Notes: generated from the letters alone by a model not told the origin. A DNA stretch of 64,000 bases from Uranotaenia lowii (GCF_029784155.1 NC_073691.1:94291617-94355616); one strand, 5' to 3'; shown: positions 45,776 to 57,038, counted from the stretch's first letter. Numbers and translations: made by a program.

Positions 45776-47165
45776 TAGGCGATTGCATCCCTGCTGAAAT
45801 GCTGAAAGCCGACCCTGCCCTGTCAGCACAAATGTTGCACCATCTTTTCGCTGACATCTGGGATACTGCAACATTCCCGGCCGACTGGATGCAGTGTATC
45901 CTCGTAAAGGTCCCGAAGAAAGGAGACCTGACAGAGTGCGGTAACTGGCTTGGCATAACTTTGATTTGTACAACTCTCAGAATACTCTGCAAAGTGATCC
46001 TAAACAGGATCCAGGAGAAAATCGACGCCACACTCCGACGGCAACAACCTGGATTCCGATCCGGACGATCATGTGTGGACCACATCACAATGTTACGAAT
46101 CATACTGGAACAAATCAACGAATTCCATGACTCTCTTCTGCTGGTGTTCGTCGATTTCGAAAAAGCATTCAACCGACTTAACCATGAAAACATCTGGGCG
46201 GCTCTAAGGCGAAAAGGGGTACCAGAGAATCTATAGATTCTTTAGACTATAGTCCATCTCATCGAAGCACAATGCGAGGCATTTTCGTGCAAGGTCTTGC
46301 ACGATGGTGTCTTGTCCGGACCAATCCCGGTAACTGCTGGAGTGAGACAGGGATGTATCTTATCACCGCTACTTTTTCTCAACGTAATGGATGAGATTCT
46401 GACAGAATCGATCGACTGTGCACCGAACCGAGGATTGCAGTGGAATCCTCCAACAATGGACCTGGCTGACGATATTGTTTTGCTCGCCCAAACACAACCG
46501 GATATGCAGAGCATACTCGACGACCTCACCGAAAGTTCCAAGGCAGCAGGTCTCAAAGTCAATGTCGGAAAGACCAAGTCGATGGAGATCAACACAGGAA
46601 ATCCTCCAGTTGCATGGTAGCTGGGCAACAAGTTGAGAAAGTGGAGTGCTTCCAGTATCATGGTAGCCAGATAACGCCTGATGGTGGTACCAGGAAAGAC
46701 ATCGAAACCCGGATCAGAAAGGCCCGATTTGCGTTTGCAACATCTGCAACATCTGGCGGTCACGCCAGATCTCTCTACGAACGAAAATCCGAATCTTCAA
46801 CTCAAACGTAAAATTCGTATTGCTGTACGGGTGCGAAACTTGGCGCACATATGCGGTAACGACGCGAAAACCGCAAGTATTTTTAAACCGCTGCCTGCGG
46901 AATATCACCCGCGCTTGGTGACCTGGCAACTGGATCTCGAATGAGGAACTACATCGCCGGTGTCATCAAAGGGCGCTAGAAATCGAGATTCGGGAACGTA
47001 AGTGGAGGTGGATTGGGCACACGCTGCGGAAAGTTGAAAACGAAATTTGCGCAGAGAGACGGTAGTTGGAATCCAGAAAGACATCGAAGAAGAGGCAAAC
47101 CCAGAAGCGAAGCCTAGCCGCTGAAAACCGAACTGTCGACGAGAATCTTGACTGGGGCCACATTG
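45776..47165 (+). pseudogene. 5'-truncated LINE reverse transcriptase, RTE-like
   Basis: Similarity starts abruptly at about 45776 inside the RT domain (DCIPAEMLKADPALSAQML) and continues through KVPKKGDLTECGNW, FVDFEKAFNRLNHE, GVRQGCILSPLLF and the catalytic LADDIVLL. The C-terminal region holds IETRIRKARFAFA and IEIRERKWRWIGHTLR-like segments. Stops near 46235 and 46618 and several frame changes after 46740 break it. The conserved order is that of a LINE whose RT copies the element's RNA at a nicked target. The RTE-like label rests on recalled motif spelling and is moderately certain. Confidence 0.75.
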
Positions 47166-50100
47166 ATCGTTTTGGAACGCACGCTCTGTAAAGTATTCTA
47201 GAAAATAAACTTTATTCAGGTCAAAAATACCTAGTAGACAACATTAAAAAATATCACCATCTTATCACGAAAACTGATGTTCATGTGTAGAATGCAACTG
47301 TATTCAGATGTGTTTGTAGTCCTGGGGTAGTTGAGGCGTGTACTGAACTTAAAAGTGCTTAAAACACGAATTTGTCTCCAGTGCTGACTGGTTTTGATTC
47401 AATCAGAGATTCATTGAAGAAAAATGTTAAACTTTGAAAGAACAGTCAGTTGTGTGATAATTCTTTCTTGATGTAAATTGCAAATGCACTTGAATGTAGC
47501 ATTTCAGTGTAAAGTATTTATTTACATATTGAAACAATACTTGGATTTTAGACAACTAATTACTAATTTATTACTTTTAAAAGAACAATTGTGTAGCGTG
47601 TTAATAGCACAGAGAATTTAGAGCTCGTCCTGACGAGGAATGACCAATTTTCACTTTTTGATTTGGTATCCAATCCGCACGGTAGCATAAGTCGATGCCT
47701 ACTGTGGTAACATAAATCCATCCTTATTTCCAGAACACCAGGTAAGAGTCTCTTAGGCTAGGCTCGCCAGATACTTCCAGAAAAAAGCGGGACATTTAAT
47801 CACTAATCACTAATCACTAATCGTACTTCCACAGCCAGAACTTATGTCTGAGTCCCAAAGAACAATAAAAGTGAATTATTATTCTTCTTGTCTTTGATCA
47901 TGCTTTTCATCATTTTAACATAAAAACATTAAAATGATCAAAAACATAAAGTGGTTGGGCCTACCATGGAGCAGAGAACGCAGAGACATCTGGAACACAG
48001 GAACAGGAAGAAACGTGGACCACCAGTACCATACGTTTCAAATGGGCAAAATCGTTGGAAGCATGCTAAGAAAAATGCTCCTTGATGATATATCTATGCA
48101 TAATGTGATGCAACTCCATCAATAACTAGGACCTTTCTACAGCGGCTGGAAATGATTCATTTTGTACACATAAATCACAAAACTTAAGAATAAATTCATT
48201 TTGAAAAATATGGTGAGAATAAAAAAAAACCTTTCGAGGTTTATTTCCAGCTCGAAAGGTTTTTTAAAATTTAATCCTTATGTGGTACTCCACTTATGTG
48301 GTATATTCACTTTCCATCTTTCCTTTTTTCCACCGACAAATTTATTTTTTTCCACCGACAAATTTATTTTTTTTCCACCAAACTTCACCGTCGTTTTTTT
48401 CCACAACCGTTATCCTCAAATTTGCTCAATTGAATGATCTCGGTCTCTCCTCGAACGGATTATCTCTCCACCGCTCACGTAGAATTTAATTTGCCCATCT
48501 GGCATTTTTCAAGAAGTGCTAAACTGGTTCAACTAGTTTTGAATAATAAATTAATTCTTATGCTATAGTTTTTTTTATTGCTCTTTTCCTTAGTTCTTAT
48601 TAATCTCTACACCTTACAATAGAGATATGTCCATTATATTACCTTGAAAACGCCCAATTAATCATCTGCTCACAATTCTTACAAAAAAAAATTAACATAA
48701 CATATAATAACAACAGTTGATTTGTAAGGAAAATGTCATTCATAATCTAGATCTCTATAGATTTGAAAAAAAAATCACTTCTTTAAAGAAAACACCTTTC
48801 TGCGCGAATCAAGAATTATTGAGAATAATTATCTTTGTGTAGCCAGTCTCTTTTAGCCATTGGGAATGCAGAGAAATCCGTAAGCGTCTTTGAAGTTTTG
48901 AGTAACTTTATCAGCACTTCACTGGGGCACATATGGAATCATGACTAAAACTCCTCAGCGTCAATTTCCGAGAATTATTTCGAGCGCGAAAAACCCGTGC
49001 GATCTGAATGGTCAACGCCTTGTATAAAATCCACTGATAAATGCATAAAGCTGCATGTGCCCTACTATCGCAAATTAACTTCTCGCAGCACTCCGAAAAG
49101 TTTTCCACTCACGCGCACGTGGCTCACACAGAATTGGATGTGTATAATAAAATAAACAAAAACTTACCAGCAACTACAAATAGAAACGATAGAATGTTAA
49201 ACATATTGTTACTTATGTAATGGTTTTTATGAACACAACCCAAAATAAATCAATTCAAAGGACCACGTTACAGAAAAAAAACAGCTGAGCCAACAAAAAT
49301 CTTAAACGTGAAATAGCTTTTGAGCTATCGACTCTCGTAAATCTAAGATAATGTATTGATCAAAACCAGAATATTTCCACGAAAAACCTTCCAGAAATCA
49401 TTCCTTTTTCGTAAAATAAATATCATGGAACGGACTCACCAAATAATCTATGGACAAGGTGCTTGATCAGTTTCCCGTCAGATGGTTGCCCAAATTGTTT
49501 ATGACGCTGGAGGGAGCCGCAACTCTCGATTTTTATCACTTGATCACATTTAACGAATCGTGACACTTACGGAAATTCGTTAATACATATATTTACAACA
49601 TTTCAAATTAATTTTACCACTTGAATATTAAAAACATGATTTTGAACGACGGAGAGGAAATAAAACGCGTCCGCTGCCTCAGAAAAAAACGGGACATTTA
49701 ACGACAAAAAAAGCGGGACACAGTCGAAAAAAGCGGGACATTTGGAAAACTCCTAAAAAAGCGTTATTGTTTTGCCAAACCGTACGTAAACCATCAACCA
49801 AAGTTATTCATAGAAAGTATACTTGGGATTTTCTTTAACGCGGATTGACTTTGCTCAGTTTTTCTTACATGACTTCTATTTTCACGGTTTTTTTTTGTTA
49901 TAAGCAAGGATATTTTCTCGCAAATTTACACGTTATATGACAGAAATATTTCCAATTTGTTTTAAAAATTTGAAAACTCATGAAAATTTCATTCATTGTA
50001 TGTAAACTTTGAACATCTGAGTCGAAAAAGGTAATGTTTGAGAAAAGGACATTTAACTAAGATTCTATCGAAAAATGAAGATCTATAATCATTTGGAAAC

Positions 50101-50253
50101 ATCTTAAACAATATTTTCTTAATCCCAAATTTATTCACATTGCATTAGTTGAACGTGATCCAAAAACGCTCAACTGAATCAGAATGCTTATTTTGAGAAA
50201 ATACACGTTTTCGAAACATTATTTGTGTTGAACCAATAAATTGAAATTGAGGA
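47166..50253. other. AT-rich intergenic DNA, no gene identified
   Basis: No protein-coding segment is recognised. It contains a short perfect stem at about 48229-48262 (aacctttcga / tcgaaaggtt) followed by T6, pyrimidine-rich repeats near 48330-48410 (ttttccaccgacaaat twice), and two sites of an AAAAAAGCGGGACAT motif (47781 and 49683-49745). Confidence 0.4.
49683..49745. repeat. GCGGGACAT motif cluster
   Basis: Three tandem-like copies of A-rich run + (a/g)CGGGACA in 63 bases. The same word occurs once at 47787 and four to five times at 56748-56830, so it belongs to a dispersed repeat. Confidence 0.6.
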
Positions 50254-51207
50254 TAGGGGAGAATGAGGATACTTGATCCCTGGGGATACTTGGTTCCTTA
50301 GCTATATCTCGAAACTGGAATGTCTTACAAAGATGAAATGTTCTAGAAAAATGTGCCAAAATGAGCAAAATAACAATACTTGAAGTTAAAAAAATTTTAA
50401 CAAAAAAATTGTTTGAGTAATTGAACTTTGTTTGAAAAATTTTACAAAATGTAACTTGAAGATCTTTTTTCATCACTTTAAAATGTTCCTTACACGGGAA
50501 AATTATGGGAAAAATATTTGTTCCAATGTATCAATCGTTCGAGCGTAAAATGAACTTCATAATGCCATATTTTCAAAGTAATGGAAAACTCTCAACTTTT
50601 TTCAGAAAAAGTTTTCTAAAATGTTGATTATGGGTACAGTTGATCCCCTAGAATTGGGTACAATTGATCCCCCCTTCCAAAAGGCATATTCTTCTTCTGA
50701 ATTGATCGTTATGATTGGTGATTACGAAATTACTTATATTTATCCAAAAACTAATATTTTTCAAAAACTGTCTGAAGAAAAGAGCAAAAATAATTTAACT
50801 ATAAAAAATAGCGCCTTTAAGTATGCAATGTAAATAGCGTTGCGACAAAGTTATAAAATTTTCTTCTTATGTCTGCTATAAATTGTGAATAGAGTACAAA
50901 CATGACCAAAATAGTCAATTAACATTCTCTTTTGGGGTTTGTTTGATTTTTATACAAGGATTAGGGCTTCCAGTCTCCTTCAATAGGGGATCAAGTCTCC
51001 CCCAACTTCAGAAAAATCGCAATTTTTTTACTCCCACGAAAATGCTTCTAGTTCATCAACGGCTTCAAGTATCGTTCTAATTTTTGGAGCATAGAAACTT
51101 GAAGTTACAAGCTGTCAGAAAATGTCAAAGACGGCAAGTTGCTAAATTTTTCCAAAAAGATATGGTGAAAATAAGAAAAGGGGATCAAGTATCCCCACTC
51201 TCCCCTA
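50254..51207. mobile_element. MITE with TAGGGGAGA inverted ends
   Basis: The left end, TAGGGGAGAATGAGGATACT followed by TGATCCC, is mirrored at the right end as GGGATCAAGTATCCCCACTC followed by TCCCCTA. The 0.95-kb interior has no transposase and repeats related words (gggtacagttgatcccc, gggtacaattgatcccc, aggggatcaagtctcccc). It is a non-autonomous DNA element; the family that moves it is not known from the sequence. Confidence 0.7.
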
Positions 51208-51299
51208 ATGTTTGATTTTTTCCAGTGGAAGTCAGTGAACTTTCTAAAAGTTTTCCATAAAAACATGGAGAAAAAAGACGACAGTTGTTTCAATTATTT

Positions 51300-51647
51300 C
51301 AGCTTGTTATACCAATAATCGATATGCAGTTCGCATTCAACTTCTTATATAATAGATTCAACTACAAACTTCTAATTGTCCTTACGCAATCAACTATCAA
51401 TATAATGCATTCAACCGTATGATTTATTTTATGCATTCAACTATAAATACAATAGATTCAACTATTAACTGCTGATTGACCTTATGCAATCAACTATGAA
51501 TATAATAGATTCAATTGTAATGGTATAATTGATTCAATTATAATGGTATAATTGATTCAACTGTAGATATGGTAGATTCAATTACAATTGTATGATTGAT
51601 TATAGGCATTCAACTATAAATATAATAGATTCAACTGTAGTGGTATA
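51300..51647 (+). repeat. AT-rich 'gattcaact' tandem repeat, left part
   Basis: Imperfect tandem copies of 'ataatagattcaactgta' and 'gtggtataattgattcaa'. The array continues at 55634 on the other side of the Ty3 element, which inserted into it. Confidence 0.75.
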
Positions 51648-51842
51648 TAAAATAGATCTTCCTTCCAGTTAACACACGTTGTTAAAGCGTTGAGTTCTCA
51701 GCAACAAAAGAGACTTGCTCATATCTTTATTTCTTATTTATACACAATACAATTCTCACTTCGTGAATAATCGCGATGTCTGATAATTCGGACTTATCGT
51801 TAAGGGTATAAGCAAACTAGTTCGAACTTCGCATATATAATA
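51648..51842 (-). repeat. 3' LTR
   Basis: It is identical over 195 bases to the copy at 55439-55633. In element orientation it begins TATTATATATGCG and ends GATCTATTTTA, so the usual TG...CA termini are absent. Confidence 0.92.
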
Positions 51843-51855
51843 ATTCTCCTTCCAT
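51843..51855 (-). promoter_or_regulatory. Polypurine tract
   Basis: In element orientation ATGGAAGGAGAAT abuts the 3' LTR, the position and composition expected for the plus-strand DNA primer. Confidence 0.7.
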
Positions 51856-52122
51856 TAGTTAAAGGTAATATAATTTTTGTTGTAAAAAATAATCATGTAC
51901 AAATACTTTTAATAAATTCACAAGACACAATTCATTCAATTCATTCGGACTCATTTTAGTTGAGTTTTTTCATTGTTTGATAATTCAGACCGCGATTTAC
52001 TTCGCGTGCAGATTGGACTGCGTAACGGATTTGTTTGTTCCTTGGTGGTTTTCATTTTTCTCGATTTCGACCTTCGGGACCCCGGTGAGTTCATCGAACA
52101 CTGTGGATTACCAATCTCGTCG

Positions 52123-52791
52123 CTAGAGCTGCTTGACTCCCTGCGCCTCTTGTTCCGTTGTATTGCGACACTTATGACCGCACCTCTCGTTCGTGATTGC
52201 TGAACCAGCTTCAACTGGTTGCGATGAGCGTTCAATGTAGAACTTTTCGCGTAGTTTATATGGGACCTCATATGCTTTCTTGAATATGGGATGATGTTCT
52301 TTAAGTACCAGATCAGCCTCGAAACCTACAATTGGCTTAGATAAGTCTTTTTCAAAAACATTAGGAAACATTTGTTTGAGTTTACCCATATCCTTATTTT
52401 CTCCATGGTCGACATTAATATTGTTTACTTGGTTAGATACCACAAAAGTGCTGCGCCAATTTGGGTAGAATAAATCCATCAAATTTCTTCCAAATAATGG
52501 GGAAAAATTATTTTTGGTTTTTAAAACTATTATCCAAACTTTCACAGCAACTCCATTCAATTCAACCTTTACGAAAATTTTTCCAAAAATATCTAATGAT
52601 TTCCCGTTTACCACGACTAATTTGCTCTGGCAGTTATGCATCGGAATGTGGCTGAATAGTGAATCGTAAGTGGACACACTGATCACAGAAACTGCGGCAC
52701 CACAGTCAATCTCCATCCTCACTTTTTTTCCATCCAAATAAGCGTCAACCATACACGGCTCACTCTTGCTCCTTTTAGTTGCAATCATCAT
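52123..52791 (-). pseudogene. Ty3 protease and first part of RT, then deletion
   Basis: The open frame from the ATG at 52791 carries an aspartic-protease region. The active-site triad is spelled D29-C30-G31 followed by AAVSVIS, where families normally have Thr or Ser in the middle. Further on come NLMDLFYPNW and the N-terminal RT linker (HHPIFKKAYEVPYKLREK). At about 52240 the RT homology ends, and another frame shows an integrase-tail-like NAHRNQLKLV. So an internal deletion removed roughly the rest of pol. Upstream, the codons that should join it to gag lie across the 0.73-kb insert. Confidence 0.8.
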
Positions 52792-52850
52792 ACAAGCAAA
52801 TACATCATCATCATTGTCATCACCTTCTTCATCATTACCCGAGTTGTTAA

Positions 52851-53601
52851 GTCTGAGCCTTTGTTATCTTATTTTGATCGCCGCTGGGATATATTCTTAT
52901 CTAAGTTTATGGCATTTCGGCAAATTGAAATTCTAATTAGAGAGCAATTAAGACAGAAATGAAAATTGATAGGTGGAAAGGTCAAAGCTAGAGCGCTTTG
53001 GGTAGAAGAAACGAATAGATGGTGAAAAATGTGAGCAGGGCATTGTGTTATCGACAGCTTTACTGCTTGTGTGATTCTTTACCCAGCAACAGCTGGTTGT
53101 TTGTAGCAAGTGACGAAGAAGCCACATTGCTACCCACAACCAGCTCAGATGGGTCGAACACATGAGGTTGCGTCCGACCGGGCAAAAAATCACACAAGCA
53201 GCGCTCACAAGTGCTGTTTTTATTGCTTAACCAATTCTATCGATGCGTGCTACTTGTTCAGGTACATCAGATGGTTGCTACTTATTGTTTTCGCATATTA
53301 TCCATCCGATGCCTTACTTTTTCGCCAAGTGCCTCGTGTTGAATCGTATTGTTATTTGTTTTCCCATTTTCCCCCTTCTTTAGCCAATTGATTTTGTTAT
53401 CTTATTTTGATCGCCGCTGGGATATATTCTTATCTAAGTTTATGGCATTTCGGCAAATTGAAATTCTAATTAGAGAGCAATTAAGACAGAAATGAAAATT
53501 GATAGGTGGAAAGGTCAAAGCTAGAGCGCTTTGGGTAGAAGAAACGAATAGATGGTGAAAAATGTGAAATGCCATAAACTTAGATAAGAGTCTGAGCCTT
53601 T
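52851..53601. mobile_element. Insertion in gag-pol with internal 175-bp direct repeats
   Basis: The insert is flanked by GTCTGAGCCTTT (52851-52862 and 53590-53601; 9 bases of duplication if the TTT belongs to the element). Excising it reconnects gag codons to the codons before the protease. Inside are two identical 175-bp repeats (52860-53034, 53393-53567) around a 358-bp core, then a 22-base tail. The 24 bases ending at 53589 are the inverse of 53428-53451 in the second repeat. The core contains an imperfect inverted repeat (gcttgtgtgattctt / aaaatcacacaagcag). No protein is encoded. Confidence 0.75.
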
Positions 53602-54556
53602 TGAAATTGTATGTTTCATCATTAGACATTTCACGTTCATCGACAAAATTTAATGATTGACGAGATCCTTGAACGTTGCAATTCCGTTTTATGTGCCCTT
53701 TTTTCCCACATCTGTTGCATATTAAATTTTCGTGATTGTATGTTCTTGGAACATTACGAAAATTGCTCCGTGAATTAGAAAATCTGAAATTTCTGGAAAA
53801 TCGATTTGAATCATATCTGTTTCGAGGAAAATCACGGTTGTCATTGAACTCAGAATATCTTCTTGGCGCTCTTTCATGACTGTAGCTACGACTTCGACCA
53901 CTACTGCTACTACTTCGGCTCCTGAATCTCACTTGATTTCTATTCCTACTTCTACTTTTCTCATAATCATCCTCAAAATAATTTTCAGATCTTCTGCTAC
54001 CCAACCGATGTTTCACCGAAAGAACTCTCCCACTTTCATCTCCAAATACTTGAGATCTCAAATCAGCCAACTCACTTCTCACGACTATTTGTTCCACATT
54101 TGCCAACGTTAAGTCCACTTGTCTGAATAATTTCTTTTGCAATTCTTTATCATACAGCCCAAAAATAATTCGATCTCTAATAAAACCATCTTTACGATCT
54201 CCAAAGTCACAATTCTCCGCAAGAAGCTTCAATGCCAAAATATAATTTTCTGACGATTCATTCGGTCCTTGTCGGCGTTGATCAAATTTCCAACGAACCA
54301 GCATAACATCATCTTTTTTATCCAACCTTTCTTTCAAACGCTCAATCATGCAATTGTAATCAATAGTGCTTAAATCGCACCCAGGGAAAATCAATTTAAG
54401 CTCTTTAAATATTACCGGTCCACTCAGAGTGATAAATAGACTACGTTTGTTATCAGGCTGTACGTTATTCAATTGGTATAAAAAATCCATCCTCTCCATA
54501 TACTCTTCAAAACTTGAGCCCTGAACAAAGTAATCCACAGCTCCAATGAGTGCCAT
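53588..54556 (-). pseudogene. Ty3 Gag, interrupted
   Basis: It starts at the true ATG 54556 (MALIGAVDYF). About 323 codons are open: a capsid-like region (YMERMDFLYQLNNV, WKFDQRRQGPNES), an Arg/Ser-rich linker (residues about 200-270) and a CX2CX4HX4C zinc knuckle (CNRCGKKGHIKRNC, residues 280-293). Gag would package element RNA into particles. After residue 323 the frame runs into the inserted 0.73-kb element and picks up about 60 unrelated codons before a stop. Confidence 0.88.
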
Positions 54557-55427
54557 AACGACAATCTAGATAGCAAAATATAGAAGATATGAACAAAATA
54601 AAATTTTTGGAACGACTTACTTGACCTTGATGACTTACGAGTTGAAGCGGTAGCCGTACCACTTATGGGTTCGCACGTGTTGCTGCCGATGTACTATTGG
54701 TGAGTTGCGTGTGAGATGGTGAATGCGAGTTTCAATTATCAACCTCTCACCTTGCACAATACCACTTATCAAAATTGCTTCTCTTCTTCAAATAATGATT
54801 TCACCGATTGTGCAGGATTTTCTTTTTGTTTTTCTTAACAGTTTTTTTTTTTTGTAAAACAGATGCCCACCTAAAAGACGGAATTACGACTCACTGTTCA
54901 CTATGCTCTATAGTTCCCAAACCACGTGTTCTCTATAGCACTTTATTTTCAGTCCTTTAAATTATTGCATTTACAGTTCTCACAATTTATTTTATTTCCA
55001 AACCAAGCCCACGATTGTCTTTCACGCAGCTATTTCTTTTAGAGTTTCATTTCCCCCGCGCACTGTGAAATTTTCACGTTGCCTTTCAATGAATTTCACT
55101 TTTCAAAAATATTTTGCGCAGTAATACTTTTTTTTTTATAAAACGATAACGTTGTAGCTTCTTACAGTTTTTCAAAATTCGGTTATCTTAGATAAATTAG
55201 TTCTAATATGATATCTGAACTACTGCTTTAAAACAAAATGGCTTCATACAACTTTTTGTGTCACGGAAAACCACGCTTAAGAAAAACGTTGTATCGCGCT
55301 TTTCCGAATTACCGTTCACAATTATAATACGTGCCACTTCTGAAGAAAACTAACATGCACGCCTCAGTTTTCCGCAGAAGTATTAAGTTTTTACTTTTTA
55401 CAAATCCATCAACGCAATATGCTTTTT
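54557..55427 (-). other. Ty3 5' leader
   Basis: A non-coding leader between the primer-binding site and gag. It is AT-rich with several short T runs. No open frame of note is present. A splice-like or packaging role cannot be judged. Confidence 0.5.
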
Positions 55428-55438
55428 CTCGTCGCCAC
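55428..55438 (-). promoter_or_regulatory. tRNA primer-binding site
   Basis: GTGGCGACGAG in element orientation lies immediately after the 5' LTR, where the primer tRNA 3' end pairs. Similar TGGCGAC sites occur in other insect Ty3 elements; the tRNA identity (possibly Ser) was not verified. Confidence 0.6.
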
Positions 55439-55633
55439 TAAAATAGATCTTCCTTCCAGTTAACACACGTTGTTAAAGCGTTGAGTTCTCAGCAACAAAA
55501 GAGACTTGCTCATATCTTTATTTCTTATTTATACACAATACAATTCTCACTTCGTGAATAATCGCGATGTCTGATAATTCGGACTTATCGTTAAGGGTAT
55601 AAGCAAACTAGTTCGAACTTCGCATATATAATA
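55439..55633 (-). repeat. 5' LTR
   Basis: This is the same sequence as 51648-51842, base for base. Identity of both LTRs indicates that little time has passed since insertion. Confidence 0.92.
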
Positions 55634-55935
55634 GTATAATTGATTCAACTGTAAATATGATAGATTCAACTGTAGTGGTATAATTGATACAATTGTCAAT
55701 ATGATAGATTCAACTACAATTGTATCATTGATTTTAGGCATTCAACTATAAATATAATAGATTCAACTGTAGTGGTTTAATTGATTCAACTGTAAATATG
55801 ATAGATTCAACTGTAGTGGTAAAATTGATTCAATTGTAAATATAATAGATTAAACTACAAATGTATGATTGATTCTAGGTATTGAACCATGAATATAGTA
55901 AATAAAACTGTATTGTTATGATAGATAGTGTGTTA
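55634..55935 (+). repeat. AT-rich 'gattcaact' tandem repeat, right part
   Basis: Continuation of the array interrupted by the Ty3 element; repeated words are 'aaatatgatagattcaact' and 'gtagtggtataattgat'. Confidence 0.75.
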
Positions 55936-56510
55936 CCTGAATACTACAGTGTTCATCAGCAAAAACAAAAAAAAGTAAGTGTGGGACCCAATTCGTGTTC
56001 CCTGTAGCGATCGTATCGCTGTTTTTAGGGCTCTCTCCGGTGATGGGGAAACATTTTCCTCTACCAGTTCGTGGCAGCGGTCTTGTAGAAGGCCGACAGT
56101 TCCTGAAATTGGGAAAAGTACACCTACTCTGGTTGCCCGGGAAATCGACGTGGGTCTTGACGTTCTTTTACACGATCCTGGCAGGATCCCACAGGAAACA
56201 TTACGGTAAGTCAGCGTTTGATCGATTTATGTCATGATATTGAATAAATTTTCTCCCTACAAGCTCAATCTTCCCGAGTGCAGAAGCACGGACATCTTCC
56301 GGAACCGATTAGTTAAGACGCAAAATTTCCTGGGCAACCATGCATCAAGATCCAAAAAGAAAAACAGCGGAGGAACCAGGACATGGATATCGGGATTTCC
56401 GGTCAGGTTTTCTAGCATCATGGCGGCTAAAACGAACTAAATGCAAAATGCTGAAATTATAAATTAAAAAAAAAATCAAACGTAGCCATAAAATTATTCC
56501 GAAAAAGTGT
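55936..56510 (+). other. GC-richer insert in the AT satellite with a possible two-exon open frame
   Basis: 55979-56205 stays open in two frames (one reads LPVRGSGLVEGRQFLKLGKV) and ends at a good donor, ATTACG/GTAAGTC. After 56 bases with a pyrimidine patch an open stretch follows (ASRSKKKNSGGTRTWISGF) and stops near 56438. Nothing is recognised. It could be a captured gene fragment or a different repeat lying inside the satellite. Confidence 0.3.
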
Positions 56511-56725
56511 ATAACATCAATCGCGCATTATAGTTGAATCTATTATATTTATAGTTGAATACACAAAATTAATCATATAACTATAGTAGAATGTATTATA
56601 TACATTGTTGACTGTACGAAATCAATCAGGTTGTCTATTATATTTATTGTTGAAATTTTTATAATTATAGTTAGCCGAGAATTAATCAGATATATGATTG
56701 AATATAAGTGGATTATTGTTGGAAA
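56511..56725 (-). repeat. AT-rich 'gattcaact' tandem repeat, inverted part
   Basis: Words such as 'tagttgaatctattatattt' are the inverse of the array at 51300-51647 and 55634-55935. Confidence 0.65.
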
Positions 56726-56747
56726 TACTATACTTTTTTTTCGTGAA

Positions 56748-56830
56748 AGCGGGACATTTTGAGAAAAAAGCGGGACAGCGGGACATTCATTAAAAAAAGC
56801 GGGACATGTGCCGCTTTTGCGGGACGGATG
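56748..56830. repeat. GCGGGACAT motif cluster with palindromic core
   Basis: Five GCGGGAC words in 80 bases, the last two arranged as gcgggacatgtgccgc followed by ttttgcgggacgg. It borders a SINE insertion site on its right. Confidence 0.6.
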
Positions 56831-56849
56831 GCAACCCTATCTTAGGCAG

Positions 56850-57038
56850 TTTTTTTTCGATTATAGTCGTTTTACCATCTTTCTGGCATTCGCGACTTTA
56901 TCAACGTTGCAGTTGGCGGAAAGTTATTGAAAAACTTATCCGGTACAACTGTGTTCGATGTTTACTCTTGGGCTCGAACTCACGGACATCTGCTCAGGAA
57001 GCAACTGACTTGCCAACTGAGCTATATCTCAAGCCCAT
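56850..57038 (-). mobile_element. tRNA-derived SINE with 12-bp target duplication
   Basis: On the minus strand the 189-bp insert starts with a tRNA-like head: A-box-like TATAGCTCAGTTGG and B-box-like GAGTTCGAGCC at usual spacing. An unrelated body follows and it ends in ACTATAATCG plus an A run. It is flanked by TATCTTAGGCAG at 56838-56849 and 57039-57050. SINEs are transcribed by RNA polymerase III from the internal boxes and copied by LINE enzymes. Confidence 0.88.

Larger units (their letters stand above)
51648..55633 (-). mobile_element. Ty3/gypsy LTR retrotransposon, young deletion derivative
   Basis: The two ends are identical 195-bp direct repeats flanked by the 5-bp duplication GTATA (51643-51647, 55634-55638). 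Removing the element and one GTATA restores the surrounding AT satellite exactly. On the minus strand the order is 5' LTR, primer-binding site, gag, protease, start of RT, then a deletion to the integrase tail, a purine tract and the 3' LTR. Most of RT, RNase H and integrase is missing, so it could only have moved with proteins from an intact relative. The gag and protease spelling recalls the mag branch of Ty3/gypsy elements (inference). Confidence 0.92.

Noticed and set aside
47934..48125. 63-codon open frame
   Set aside because: No motif, splice context or composition supporting a gene.
48229..48268. Stem followed by T run as a bacterial-type terminator
   Set aside because: The context is a eukaryotic genome, and such hairpins are frequent in AT-rich DNA.
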